From CBEUVQ01 sp965546615 (GTDB lineage: Bacteria > Bacillota > Desulfotomaculia > Desulfotomaculales > Desulfohalotomaculaceae): DNA of 64,000 nt. The stretch covers positions 44,994 to 108,993 of the forward strand of contig CBEUVQ010000003.1 in NCBI GenBank assembly GCA_965546615.1, written 5' to 3'. The notes below the pieces were generated by a model that saw only the letters and a program-made list of their open reading frames with translations, did no database searches and was not told where the DNA came from. Both the position numbers and the translations under genes were made by a program. This document shows positions 17,380 through 25,701 of this stretch, piece after piece (positions within the stretch are counted from its first letter, which is position 1; each line of letters opens with the position of its first letter).

Positions 17380-18555
17380 ATGCAAAAACCGGCCGTTAAA
17401 ACAGTTGAGCCGCTGTGGACGAAAAATTTTATTTTAATCACAGTGACCAACCTGTTGATTTTTTTGGGTTTTCAACTGCTGCTGCCCACTATACCGGTAT
17501 ATGTCACTGAGCTGGGCGGCAAAGAAAGTATGGTTGGTTTGGTGGTCGGTGTGTTTACGATATCTGCCGTTGCGGTACGGCCGTTTGTCGGCCAAGCGTT
17601 GGACAGGCACGGCCGCAAACCGCTTTTGGCAGTTGGTTTGACAGTGTTTATTGCTGCTGCCGTTTTATATAACTGGGCGTCTTCGGTGGCGGTGCTGCTT
17701 TTCTTACGGCTTATTCACGGCTTTGGCTGGGGAGCAAGCAGTACTGCAGCCGGTACGGTGGCTGCCGATGTAGTGCCAAAGACCCGCTTGGGTGAAGGGA
17801 TGGGTTACTTTGGTTTGGCGGCGACACTGTCTATGGCGGTGGCACCGGCACTGGGCCTGCTGATTATTAAAGATTACAGCTTTACGCTGCTGTTCTTTTG
17901 CTCGGCAGCGCTGGCAGCGGCGGCGCTGGTTTTAAGCTCCTTCATCACTTCGGAAGTAAAACCGGATGCAAAAGAAATGAAAAAGGGCCGGGACGCGATG
18001 TTTGAGCGGCAGGCTTACCGCCCTTCGGCGGTAATGTTTTTTGTTACCGCCACTTATGGCGGGGTGGTATCTTTTATTGCTCTCTATGCCGGCCAGCGCG
18101 GCATTGAAAATATCGGGATATTTTTTACTGTTTATGCGGCAGTGTTATCACTTTCCCGACCGATATTCGGAGCAGTGCTGGACAGAAAGGGTTTTGACAT
18201 TGTGGTCATCCCGGGAATAATTTTGGTAGCGGCGGCGCTGCCGGTTTTAAGCGCTGCTGACAGCCTGGCGATGTTTTTGCTGGCTGCTGTGCTGTATGCT
18301 TTGGGCTTTGGGGCGGTGCATCCCGCCATGCAGGCGATGGCGGTGAAAAATCTGCCGCCGCACCGTCGGGGAGCGGCCAACGGCACGTTTTTCTCTGCCT
18401 TCGACTTAGGCATCGGAACCGGCTCGGTGGTGTTGGGAGCGGTATCCCAATCAGTCGGTTACGCAGCGATGTATTTAATTGCTGTAATACCGGCATTAAT
18501 CGCATTGATTTTATATATCATGCTTGGCAAAAAACAATTAACCATGAAAACCTAA
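17380..18555 (+). CDS. Major facilitator superfamily transporter
   Basis: A 391-residue membrane protein with about 12 transmembrane helices. The loop between helices 2 and 3 carries the MFS signature in the form GQALDRHGRKPLL. The central cytoplasmic loop (SEVKPDAKEMKKGRDAM) divides two six-helix halves. The layout resembles drug-efflux MFS proteins such as the YfmO/tetracycline-exporter type, but the substrate cannot be read from sequence. It begins six bases after the transketolase stop, so it is probably in the same transcript, which ends in a strong terminator overlapping the gene's last codons. Confidence 0.88.
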   Translation: MQKPAVKTVEPLWTKNFILITVTNLLIFLGFQLLLPTIPVYVTELGGKESMVGLVVGVFTISAVAVRPFVGQALDRHGRKPLLAVGLTVFIAAAVLYNWASSVAVLLFLRLIHGFGWGASSTAAGTVAADVVPKTRLGEGMGYFGLAATLSMAVAPALGLLIIKDYSFTLLFFCSAALAAAALVLSSFITSEVKPDAKEMKKGRDAMFERQAYRPSAVMFFVTATYGGVVSFIALYAGQRGIENIGIFFTVYAAVLSLSRPIFGAVLDRKGFDIVVIPGIILVAAALPVLSAADSLAMFLLAAVLYALGFGAVHPAMQAMAVKNLPPHRRGAANGTFFSAFDLGIGTGSVVLGAVSQSVGYAAMYLIAVIPALIALILYIMLGKKQLTMKT

Positions 18556-18583
18556 CCTTGGGGTTACCCCGGTTAGGTTTTTT
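18547..18583 (+). terminator. Strong rho-independent terminator overlapping the end of the MFS gene
   Basis: AAAACCTAACC (18547-18557) pairs with GGTTAGGTTTT (18571-18581); an inner GGGG/CCCC pair extends the stem and a T-run follows. The left arm includes the MFS stop codon at 18553-18555. The remaining 205 bp to ftsE show no gene; a promoter for the ftsE operon presumably lies there. Confidence 0.88.
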
Positions 18584-18788
18584 GTTTGCATGCTGCAGGG
18601 GCGGTTTTTTATGCCTGGCGGGTTAGTTTTACCACAAATTACTTCAAAAAATTACCTGTAACGGAAAAGGAATTTAGTTTAACATGTCGAAAGTTAAAAG
18701 ATGTTATGAGAAGAAATCATTATATGTAAAGCGCGAACCAGCCACTTAAACAGCTGCTGTAAAGACCTGATATGGGGGTTTTTTATTA

Positions 18789-19475
18789 GTGATACATTTT
18801 TACAACGTAACAAAGCTTTACAATAACGGGGTGAAAGCTCTTTCTGATATAACTTTTCGCATCCGCAGAGGAGAATTTGTTTTTTTGGTGGGCCAAAGCG
18901 GGGCCGGCAAATCCACGCTGATGAAGATGATTTACCGCGAGGTGCTGCCTACCCGGGGCCAAGTGATGTTTAACGGCAAAAATATTATGCGCCTGCGTTC
19001 CCGCGAAGTGCCGCATTTAAGAAGAAAGGTAGGCATGGTTTTTCAGGATTTTCGCCTGCTGCCCAATAAAACAGCGGCTGAAAATGTGAGCTTTGCGCTG
19101 GAAGTAACCGGTGCATCGAGAAGCTATATTAGGCGGGCGGTGCCGGCGGCGCTGCAAAAAGTCGGCATGCTGGAAAAGGCCGGGCATTATCCTGCCCAGC
19201 TTTCCGGCGGTGAGCAGCAGCGGATAGGTATCGCCCGAGCGATTATTAATAATCCTGTTATTATTGTTGCTGATGAGCCTACCGGCAATTTAGATCCGCA
19301 GACCTCGAAAGAAATTATGGACTTGTTTATGAGTATTAATCGCAGCGGCACAACAATATTGATGGCCACTCATGCCTGGGATATCGTGGAGAACATGAAC
19401 TGCCGGGTGATCAGCATGGCCAAAGGAAGAATAGTTAATGACCAAGAAGGCGGGGTGGGCGAATTTGCGCGCTAG
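18789..19475 (+). CDS. ftsE: Cell division ATP-binding protein FtsE
   Basis: This 228-residue ABC-type ATPase pairs with FtsX to transmit ATP hydrolysis across the membrane and activate peptidoglycan hydrolases during division or elongation. Visible are VGQSGAGKST (Walker A), the signature LSGGEQQRIGIARAI, VADEPTGNLD (Walker B) and the H-loop (MATHAWDIV). It starts with GTG at 18789 after GGGGG. It overlaps ftsX by 38 bases and is followed by an M23 peptidase gene, its probable downstream effector. Confidence 0.95.
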   Translation: MIHFYNVTKLYNNGVKALSDITFRIRRGEFVFLVGQSGAGKSTLMKMIYREVLPTRGQVMFNGKNIMRLRSREVPHLRRKVGMVFQDFRLLPNKTAAENVSFALEVTGASRSYIRRAVPAALQKVGMLEKAGHYPAQLSGGEQQRIGIARAIINNPVIIVADEPTGNLDPQTSKEIMDLFMSINRSGTTILMATHAWDIVENMNCRVISMAKGRIVNDQEGGVGEFAR

Positions 19476-20349
19476 CACCTTTGTCTACTGCTTTCGGGAA
19501 GCGGCGCTGTCATTGGTGCGCAACAGCTGGATGACGATTGCTTCCATTGCTATTGTAGCGGTATCGCTGATTATCCTGGGTTCTTCAATTTTGCTGGTAT
19601 TTAATGCCGACTATTTGGCGGGCCGTTTAGAATCTAAACTGGAGATCAGCGTGTTTTTAAAAGATGATTTGGAATCAAGTGAAATTACTGAAATAGGTAA
19701 AGAAATTAAAGTGACGCCTGGTGTTGCTGAGCTGCAGTTTATTTCTAAAGAAGCTGCGCTGCAGGATATCAAAGAAAGCTTTGGCGACCGCAAAGAAATA
19801 TTGGATAATCTACCGAGAAATCCGCTGTCCGATGCTTACCGGGTGAAAGCGGCCGATGCCAATCAAGTACCTGCCTTAGCCAAGAGTTTTGAGCGCCTTG
19901 AAGGTGTAGATACCGTTCGTTACGGCAAGGGCACGGTGGAAAAGCTGCTGGTTATTACTCATTGGGTGCGGCTGGTCAGCTTAGGTTTGATGGGGGTTTT
20001 AGGGGTGGCTGCGGTGTTTTTGATTGCCACCACCATCAGAATGTCTGTTTTCGCCCGCCGCAATGAAATCAGCATTATGAAGTATTTGGGTGCCACCAAT
20101 TGGTATGTGCGTGCGCCGTTTTTAATCGAAGGCATGGTGCTGGGGCTGATTGGTGCCGCTTTGGCGGTGGCAGTGGTTTATTTTGGTTATGCCGCACTGG
20201 TAAATCAAATTAAAGTATCCATACCCTTTATTACGCCGGTGGCGGGAGGAGAAGTGCTGCAGTATGTTGTCGGCGGGTTGTTGGGTTTGGGAATGCTGAT
20301 AGGAGCGTTTGGCAGTATTGTGTCTGTACGCCGCTTTTTAAAAGTTTGA
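19438..20349 (+). CDS. ftsX: Cell division membrane protein FtsX
   Basis: FtsX is the four-helix membrane partner of FtsE. The 303-residue protein shows an N-terminal helix (SWMTIASIAIVAVSLIILGSS, here quoted in part), a large extracellular loop (about residues 60-165) with ISVFLKD, and three further helices in an FtsX/MacB-type permease domain (ARRNEISIMKYLGATNWYVRAPFLIEG; quoted as key residues R-N-E-I-S-I-M-K-Y-L-G-A). The ATG at 19438 follows AAAGGAAG and overlaps ftsE; a TTG at 19465, preceded by GGGGTGGG, would give a length closer to Bacillus FtsX. Confidence 0.93.
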   Translation: MTKKAGWANLRASTFVYCFREAALSLVRNSWMTIASIAIVAVSLIILGSSILLVFNADYLAGRLESKLEISVFLKDDLESSEITEIGKEIKVTPGVAELQFISKEAALQDIKESFGDRKEILDNLPRNPLSDAYRVKAADANQVPALAKSFERLEGVDTVRYGKGTVEKLLVITHWVRLVSLGLMGVLGVAAVFLIATTIRMSVFARRNEISIMKYLGATNWYVRAPFLIEGMVLGLIGAALAVAVVYFGYAALVNQIKVSIPFITPVAGGEVLQYVVGGLLGLGMLIGAFGSIVSVRRFLKV

Positions 20350-20366
20350 GAATGAGGTGACCGGCA

Positions 20367-21494
20367 TTGCGTTTGGGAAACAAAATACTGATTTTTGGTC
20401 TTTCCGCGGTGCTGTTAACCGGTACGGTGGCAGCTGCCAGCGGAGAAACCGACTTGGAAAATCAGTTGAGGCAAATTCAGCAGAAGCAGCAGCAGGTGAA
20501 GCAGCAGGTAAATCAGCAGAAAAGCGAAGTGCGGGATATCACCGGTCAGGTGGCGGCCATTAATGCCCAAATTAATCAAAAAGAGAGTGAGCTGGCCGAT
20601 CTAAATTACCGCATTTCTACCGCTCAGGAAAATCTGGATCAAACGGAAGCGGAATTAAAATTAAGCGAAAAAGAACTCGATGAGGCTACCGAACTGCTGA
20701 TGAAGCGGCTGAAAGGCATTCATCAGGCCGGTGATATCAGTTATTTAGAAGTACTGCTTGACTCGCAGAGCTATTCCGATTTTGTTAACCGCTTAGAGTT
20801 AATGAAGAAGGTAATAGATCAAGACAAAGAAATTATGGATGAAGTGGCCCAAAAAAAAGAGGAAATTGAAGCCAAAAAAGAAGAATTAACTGCTAAACTG
20901 AAAGAATTGGCAGCGATGCGGCAGCAGCAGGAACGGGCGCGCCAGGAATTGGCTTCGCGTCAATCTGAGCGGGTGGCGCTGCTTAAGGAAGCCCAAAGCG
21001 ATTTAAAGGAATTTGAACGCCAGTTAAACAGCTTGGAACAGCAGGAACAAGAGATTTTGCGCCGCATTGCCGAGCAGAACAGCAGCGGTGAAGACTATGT
21101 CGGCGGTGCATTTATCTGGCCGGTACCGGGTCATACCGGCATTAGTTCGCCCTTTGGTCAACGCCTTCATCCGATTTTAAAAACTTACCGCATGCATAAC
21201 GGCATTGACATACCTGCTCCTACCGGCGCCAGCGTGGTGGCTGCCCAAAGCGGCACGGTAATTTCGGTAACCACCATGCAGGGTTACGGCAAAGTGGTAA
21301 TGCTTGATCACGGCGGCGGGCTGACCACGCTGTATGCGCACCTTTCACAGCAGCTGGTCAGTGTCGGCCAGAAGGTAACCAAAGGACAGGTAATTGCCAA
21401 AGTGGGCAGCACCGGAATGTCTACCGGTCCGCACCTTGATTTTTCGGTAAGAGTAAACGGAAATCCAGTCAACCCAATGAATTATCTGAAGTAA
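20367..21494 (+). CDS. Secreted coiled-coil M23 (LytM-domain) peptidoglycan hydrolase or activator
   Basis: This 375-residue protein has a signal peptide (residues 1-24), a long coiled coil (about 27-235; Q/K/E-rich heptads) and a C-terminal LytM domain. This is the EnvC/PcsB-like architecture that docks on FtsEX. In the M23 domain the H-x-x-x-D zinc motif is present (HNGID), but the usual H-x-H motif reads H-L-D (GPHLDFSV), so one zinc ligand is aspartate. The enzyme may still be active with an Asp ligand or may be a non-catalytic activator. TTG start at 20367 after GAGGTG; 17 bases from ftsX. A strong terminator follows. Confidence 0.88.
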   Translation: MRLGNKILIFGLSAVLLTGTVAAASGETDLENQLRQIQQKQQQVKQQVNQQKSEVRDITGQVAAINAQINQKESELADLNYRISTAQENLDQTEAELKLSEKELDEATELLMKRLKGIHQAGDISYLEVLLDSQSYSDFVNRLELMKKVIDQDKEIMDEVAQKKEEIEAKKEELTAKLKELAAMRQQQERARQELASRQSERVALLKEAQSDLKEFERQLNSLEQQEQEILRRIAEQNSSGEDYVGGAFIWPVPGHTGISSPFGQRLHPILKTYRMHNGIDIPAPTGASVVAAQSGTVISVTTMQGYGKVVMLDHGGGLTTLYAHLSQQLVSVGQKVTKGQVIAKVGSTGMSTGPHLDFSVRVNGNPVNPMNYLK

Positions 21495-21520
21495 AAAGGG
21501 CTTCGCCGAAGCCCTTTTTG
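21493..21520 (+). terminator. Terminator after the M23 peptidase gene
   Basis: AAAAAGGGCTTCG and CGAAGCCCTTTTT form a near-perfect stem that overlaps the stop codon region; the T-run completes a rho-independent terminator, so the ftsE-ftsX-M23 operon ends here. Confidence 0.9.
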
Positions 21521-21646
21521 TGGTTTAGCGAGCAGTATTTATACCGGATGACGTTTTCGGCGATTGCTGCTTTAGTTGTAATTATTGGTAATGTGGTGTA
21601 GTATAATAAACGTATAAAATGCAGTTGGGAAGGTGGACTTGAGTTA

Positions 21647-22801
21647 GTGAGAAGAAGTATATTGGCAAGCCGCACTTTGGTAAAGCTGCTGGTGATATTG
21701 GGGCTGATCGTTTTTTTGTTTTTTGGCGGCATTAGTTATATTGCAGCTACTAATTATAATAATGTCGGCAACTTGGTAAAGGTAATTACTTTAATCAGAA
21801 CTCAATATTTATACAGCATGGATGCCGAAAAAATGGTAGAAGGGGCGCTGAAGGGCATGGTGGAGGCTCTGGATGACCCTTATTCTACCTACCTGGATGC
21901 AGAAACTTTTCGCCAGTTAAATGAACAAATACACGGTTCTTTCGGCGGATTGGGAATTTTGGTCGGAGTTAAAGATGAATATCTGACCGTTGTGCGTCCT
22001 TATGAAGGCACCCCTGCCGACAAGGCAGGGATAATGGCAGGCGATATTATTACCCATATCGACGGTAAAGACGTTAAAGGCGCGGGATTGGACACCGCCA
22101 TCAGCTTGATGCGCGGTCCGGTGGGTACAAAAATAAAATTAACGGTGCAGCGGGAAAAACAGCCGGAACCGCTGGAATTTACGCTGGTGCGTGAAGAAAT
22201 TTCCGTTCCCACCGTAGAAGGTAAAGTGCTGCCCGGTAAAGAAATCGGATATGTGATTTTATCTCAGTTTACCGAGAATACTCCTAATGAATTGAGAAAA
22301 ACACTGGATGAATTAAAAAAGCAGCACATTAAAGGGCTGATTTTAGATCTGCGCAACAACCCCGGCGGGGAATTGAACTCTGCTGCCAAGGTAGCGGATG
22401 AGTTTATTGCGGAAGGCCCGATTGTGCACATTGATTATAAGGTGGGCAAAGACCAAACTTTTACCGCCACCAAACCGACTTTAGGGGTTCCGCTGGTAGT
22501 GCTGCAAAACGAACATACTGCCAGTGCCGCTGAAATATTGGCCGGGGCAATTAAAGATCACAACTTAGGGAAACTTGTCGGTACTACCACTTTTGGTAAA
22601 GGCGTGGTGCAGACGCTGTTTCCGTTAGATAACGGAGCAGGCTTAAAATTGACCACTGCCCGTTACTTAACACCGGACCGCCATGATATCAATAAACGCG
22701 GCATTGAGCCGGATGTAAAAATAGAGATGCCGGAAGATGCGGCAGAAGATATTCAAATGGAAAAGGCAATCGAAATAATGGATAAATTAATTGCAGGGTA
22801 A
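21647..22801 (+). CDS. ctpA: Carboxy-terminal processing protease (S41 family)
   Basis: This 384-residue membrane-anchored protease has one N-terminal transmembrane helix, a PDZ domain (about residues 100-185; GTPADKAGIMAGDIITHIDG) and the S41 catalytic domain with Ser in HTASAAEIL and Lys in TTFGKGVVQ. In Bacillus the homologues CtpA/CtpB degrade or process signalling and envelope proteins, including cell-wall hydrolases and a sporulation regulator. The position after the FtsEX hydrolase operon and before a PDZ membrane protein is conserved in Firmicutes. GTG start. Confidence 0.93.
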   Translation: MRRSILASRTLVKLLVILGLIVFLFFGGISYIAATNYNNVGNLVKVITLIRTQYLYSMDAEKMVEGALKGMVEALDDPYSTYLDAETFRQLNEQIHGSFGGLGILVGVKDEYLTVVRPYEGTPADKAGIMAGDIITHIDGKDVKGAGLDTAISLMRGPVGTKIKLTVQREKQPEPLEFTLVREEISVPTVEGKVLPGKEIGYVILSQFTENTPNELRKTLDELKKQHIKGLILDLRNNPGGELNSAAKVADEFIAEGPIVHIDYKVGKDQTFTATKPTLGVPLVVLQNEHTASAAEILAGAIKDHNLGKLVGTTTFGKGVVQTLFPLDNGAGLKLTTARYLTPDRHDINKRGIEPDVKIEMPEDAAEDIQMEKAIEIMDKLIAG

Positions 22802-22806
22802 AGACA

Positions 22807-24051
22807 GTGTTTCCGATATTTGAGATATTTCCGCTGATAATTAAACAATTAATTTATTCCTTCCTTGACCCGGTATTTGTATCGCTGTTTTTGCTGGTGA
22901 TTGCGCTGGTAGGGCTGCAGTACCGCAGAATGCTGACGATGAGGCAGCGGTTTTTTGGGATTAAGCATGGTAAGTGGTGGCCGGACGTTTTACAGGCAGC
23001 TGCTTATGGAGTGGTGGGAGGAATTTTCGGCAGCTTTTTGATGGCTTTTATAGGTCTAACCCTTTCCGGATCGGGGTTGGGGTATCTTTGGCCGCTCGCC
23101 ATCCTTTTGATGCTGATTGATGCCCGGTTTATTTGCTTTGCTTATGCCGGGGGGATACTGGCGCTGTCAAGTTTGGTTATCGGCTGGCCGTCAGTCAGTG
23201 CACCTCAGGTGCTTGCTTTGGTGGCTGTTCTGCACATTGTGGAGAGTTTGTTAATTCTGTTCAGCGGTCATTTAGGGGCAATGCCTGCTTATATTAAAGT
23301 AAGCGAACACCAAACTGTCGGCGGTTTTGTGCTGCAGCGTTTTTGGCCGATACCGGTGTTGGCTTTGGTGGTATACGGCTATGCCGCCGCTCCGGTTGAA
23401 GGCGTACAGATGCCTGATTGGTGGCCGCTGATTAAGCCCGATGCGGTTGGCGATCCCGAAATGCTGATTTATGCACTTATTCCGGTGGTAGCGGGTTTGG
23501 GTTACGGTGATATTGCCACTGCCCGCACCCCGCAGGAAAAATCACGCCGTTCGGCAAAGCATTTGGCGCTTTACAGTGTGATTTTGCTGGTGCTGGCGGT
23601 GCTGGCCGACAAGTATTACTTGATGGGTATTATTGCGGCGCTGTTTTCGCCGCTCGGCCATGAAGCGGTAATTTATTTAAACAAGCGCATTGAATTGGCC
23701 AACCCTCCCATTTACGTGCACTCTGATAAAGGGGTTAAGGTGCTGGATGTAGTACCGGGTACACCTGCTTGGCAGATTGGACTGCGTTCCGGCGATGATA
23801 TTTTAACGGTGAATGAGCAGCCGGTGTTTAACCGCGGCATGCTGGACTATTACCTGCAGAACAGCATCCAAGCGGCGGAAATTTGCTACATCAGCTTCAG
23901 CAGTAAGCAGTACCGTCGGGAGCATTTAAAACCTGCGTCCGGACGGCAGTTGGGCATTATCACCGCCCCGGAAGGCGGCGAGCAGCACACTATGACCATT
24001 GGAACGGAAGGGATTTTACAGCGGTATATCAAAAAGTGGAAAAACAAATAG
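22807..24051 (+). CDS. Multi-pass membrane protein with C-terminal PDZ domain (MinJ-like)
   Basis: A 414-residue protein with about eight transmembrane helices (residues 15-285), followed by a PDZ domain at about 300-370 (KVLDVVPGTPAWQIGLRSGDDILTVNEQPV; key residues G-T-P-A-W-x-x-G-L-x-x-G-D). The topology and the place next to the S41 protease match Bacillus MinJ (YvjD), which links DivIVA to the Min division-site system. Whether it does so here is inference. GTG start, five bases after the protease stop, so translation is probably coupled. A palindromic repeat begins right after its stop codon. Confidence 0.78.
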   Translation: MFPIFEIFPLIIKQLIYSFLDPVFVSLFLLVIALVGLQYRRMLTMRQRFFGIKHGKWWPDVLQAAAYGVVGGIFGSFLMAFIGLTLSGSGLGYLWPLAILLMLIDARFICFAYAGGILALSSLVIGWPSVSAPQVLALVAVLHIVESLLILFSGHLGAMPAYIKVSEHQTVGGFVLQRFWPIPVLALVVYGYAAAPVEGVQMPDWWPLIKPDAVGDPEMLIYALIPVVAGLGYGDIATARTPQEKSRRSAKHLALYSVILLVLAVLADKYYLMGIIAALFSPLGHEAVIYLNKRIELANPPIYVHSDKGVKVLDVVPGTPAWQIGLRSGDDILTVNEQPVFNRGMLDYYLQNSIQAAEICYISFSSKQYRREHLKPASGRQLGIITAPEGGEQHTMTIGTEGILQRYIKKWKNK

Positions 24052-24073
24052 AGAACGACGCTCCCGTTGTTCT
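24052..24073. repeat. Intergenic palindromic repeat of the GAACGACG type, copy 3
   Basis: AGAACGACG and CGTTGTTCT (one G-U type mismatch) flank CTCC, starting at the base after the PDZ gene's stop. It has the same arms as the hairpins at 2711 and 16365. A second small hairpin (CTGCATATAAATGCAG) follows immediately. Confidence 0.6.
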
Positions 24074-24088
24074 GCATATAAATGCAGA

Positions 24089-24108
24089 GGCGGGGTTTCA
24101 CCCCCGCC
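24089..24108. terminator. GC-rich hairpin between convergent genes, possible bidirectional terminator
   Basis: GGCGGGG and CCCCGCC form a 7-bp stem with a six-base loop between the + strand PDZ gene and the - strand DUF3243 gene. No clear T-run follows on either side, so it is a weak terminator candidate. Confidence 0.5.
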
Positions 24109-24142
24109 CGGTTAACGATGCGCTGTATTATTTCCTGATTTC

Positions 24143-24415
24143 CTACCTGTTCTTTTTAGCCAATTTGGTCATCAGTCTGGCAATTACCATCTGCTCTTCG
24201 CGATCGGCGACTTCCCACAGTTCTTTCATTGCTTTTTGCTCAGGGTTGCTGGGCGGAATGGCTTCGGCCAGCACCGAACCGGCTTGAGCTGCCAAACTGT
24301 AAATCCGGTCTGACGGCATCCCCAGTTCTTCGGCGAATTCCACTGCTTGTCCTAAGTAGCTTTTCCAATTTTCCCAGCTTGTATTGGCTTGTTTTAAATC
24401 GAAACTAAATGCCAT
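24143..24415 (-). CDS. DUF3243 family small protein
   Basis: A 90-residue soluble protein matching the DUF3243 (YmfJ-like) family by its pattern SWENWKSYLGQAVEFAEELGM and ending VIARLMTKLAKKN. The family is small, cytoplasmic and typical of spore-forming Firmicutes; no function is established. The ATG at 24415 follows AAGGAGG on the - strand. It is the second gene of a two-gene - strand unit, 19 bases after a 46-residue membrane ORF. Confidence 0.8.
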   Translation of the reverse strand: MAFSFDLKQANTSWENWKSYLGQAVEFAEELGMPSDRIYSLAAQAGSVLAEAIPPSNPEQKAMKELWEVADREEQMVIARLMTKLAKKNR

Positions 24416-24434
24416 CTTTATTTCCTCCTTTTTG

Positions 24435-24575
24435 TTATCTCATCCCTGCTAAGATATAGTAGCCCAAATACCCGACGACGATAATACTAATGACATGTAA
24501 TGCCCACCATCCCGGCTGAAAAGCTGCCCAAGTGCCTAAATCAACTTCACTCCGCTTTTTCATCATATCAGCCAT
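24435..24575 (-). CDS. 46-residue single-pass membrane protein, unknown function
   Basis: Reading the - strand from ATG at 24575 gives a 46-residue protein: a short charged N-terminus (MADMMKKRSEVDLGTW), then WWALHVISIIVVGYLGYY as one transmembrane helix, ending AGMR before TAA. The start follows an excellent GGAGG site seven bases away, and the gene is tightly followed by the DUF3243 gene. That the ORF is real rests on this ribosome site, the clean membrane helix and the operon spacing. I recognise no family. Confidence 0.7.
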   Translation of the reverse strand: MADMMKKRSEVDLGTWAAFQPGWWALHVISIIVVGYLGYYILAGMR

Positions 24576-24758
24576 TTTGCATACCTCCGTTTGGGTGTAT
24601 GATTATTTTTTTATATTGTTTTAAAAATTAACGTTAATTATGCAAAAATAACCAGAGAAAAACAGCCGGCAGGATTATTTTTTTCGGTGTGTAATAAATA
24701 TATTGACACAATTGGATTAAACAAAACGAGGCATTTATAAGAAAGTGGTGAACTTAGT

Positions 24759-25334
24759 TTGAGTTTGGAAAAGATTAAGAAAGAAATTGAAGGCTGTCAG
24801 CGCTGCTCCTTGGCCCAAGGGCGCACAAACATAGTTTTCGGTGAAGGAAACCCGCAGGCAAAGCTGATGCTGATCGGTGAAGGGCCGGGTAAAGATGAGG
24901 ATATTCAAGGACTGCCCTTTGTGGGTGCGGCCGGACAGCTGTTAAATAAAATATTGGAAGCGGCGGAAATCAGGCGGGAAGAAGTTTATATTGCAAATGT
25001 TGTAAAATGCCGCCCGCCAAAAAACCGGGTGCCCAACCGCAAAGAGGCAGCAGCTTGTCTGCCCTGGTTATGGCAGCAAATTGAAACCGTTCGTCCGCAG
25101 ATTGTTGTGCTGTTGGGGAGTACCGCACTGCAGAATTTAATCCGTCCTGATGCCCGCATTACTAAAATGCGTGGTGAGTGGTTGGTGAGTAAAAGCGGTA
25201 TTAAGATTATGCCCACGTATCACCCGGCGGCGCTGCTGCGCGATCCCGCCAAAAAAAGACCGGTATGGGAGGATTTCCAAAAAATCCGAGATGAGTACAA
25301 AAAACTTATTGCAGCGGCGGAATTGACGGAATAG
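24759..25334 (+). CDS. Type 4 uracil-DNA glycosylase (4Fe-4S)
   Basis: This 191-residue DNA repair enzyme removes uracil arising from cytosine deamination. The N-terminal CQRC pair and the later cysteines (VVKCRPPKN and AAACLPW) are the four ligands of the iron-sulfur cluster in family 4 enzymes. The active-site motifs are GEGPGKDEDIQGLPFVG and the C-terminal TYHPAALLR. The start is TTG at 24759. Its last 29 bases overlap the convergent DUF2508 gene. The 183-bp upstream gap contains TTGACA at about 24703 but no good -10 at normal distance. Confidence 0.93.
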   Translation: MSLEKIKKEIEGCQRCSLAQGRTNIVFGEGNPQAKLMLIGEGPGKDEDIQGLPFVGAAGQLLNKILEAAEIRREEVYIANVVKCRPPKNRVPNRKEAAACLPWLWQQIETVRPQIVVLLGSTALQNLIRPDARITKMRGEWLVSKSGIKIMPTYHPAALLRDPAKKRPVWEDFQKIRDEYKKLIAAAELTE

Positions 25335-25578
25335 TTAAACCTTCGCGCTTGGCCTGCTGCAGCAGTGCCATAAAGCGCCTTTCTTTCGCTTGATATTCGT
25401 GAATGGCGAAGTCAATCATGTCTTTGTCGCAGAGATTAAAATGCTGAATAGCAATCTGCCAATCGGCTTTAGCTTCATCAATCATTTGCAGCAGCTCGGG
25501 CTTGTCCGTCCCGGGCTGTCCTTTTTTAAAGAGAAGATCAATCAGTTCGTCAACTTGATTAATGAGCTCATTTAGCAT
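25306..25578 (-). CDS. DUF2508 (YaaL-like) family protein
   Basis: A 90-residue helical protein with the DUF2508 pattern AKADWQIAIQHFN, DMIDFAIHEY and RRFMALLQQAKREGL. Family members are small cytoplasmic proteins of Firmicutes, often near recR; their function is unknown. The ATG at 25578 follows AAGGAGGTGGG on the - strand. It converges on the uracil-DNA glycosylase gene with a 29-base overlap. Confidence 0.8.
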   Translation of the reverse strand: MLNELINQVDELIDLLFKKGQPGTDKPELLQMIDEAKADWQIAIQHFNLCDKDMIDFAIHEYQAKERRFMALLQQAKREGLTIPSIPPLQ

Positions 25579-25701
25579 TTTCCCACCTCCTTGATATTAT
25601 CCATATGCCGGCAGACAGTCATTATGAAGAAAAATTTACAAAAGATAAAAAACCAAAAATTAAGCATAATACCGTTAAGGAAAATAATGAGAGGTGGGAG
25701 C

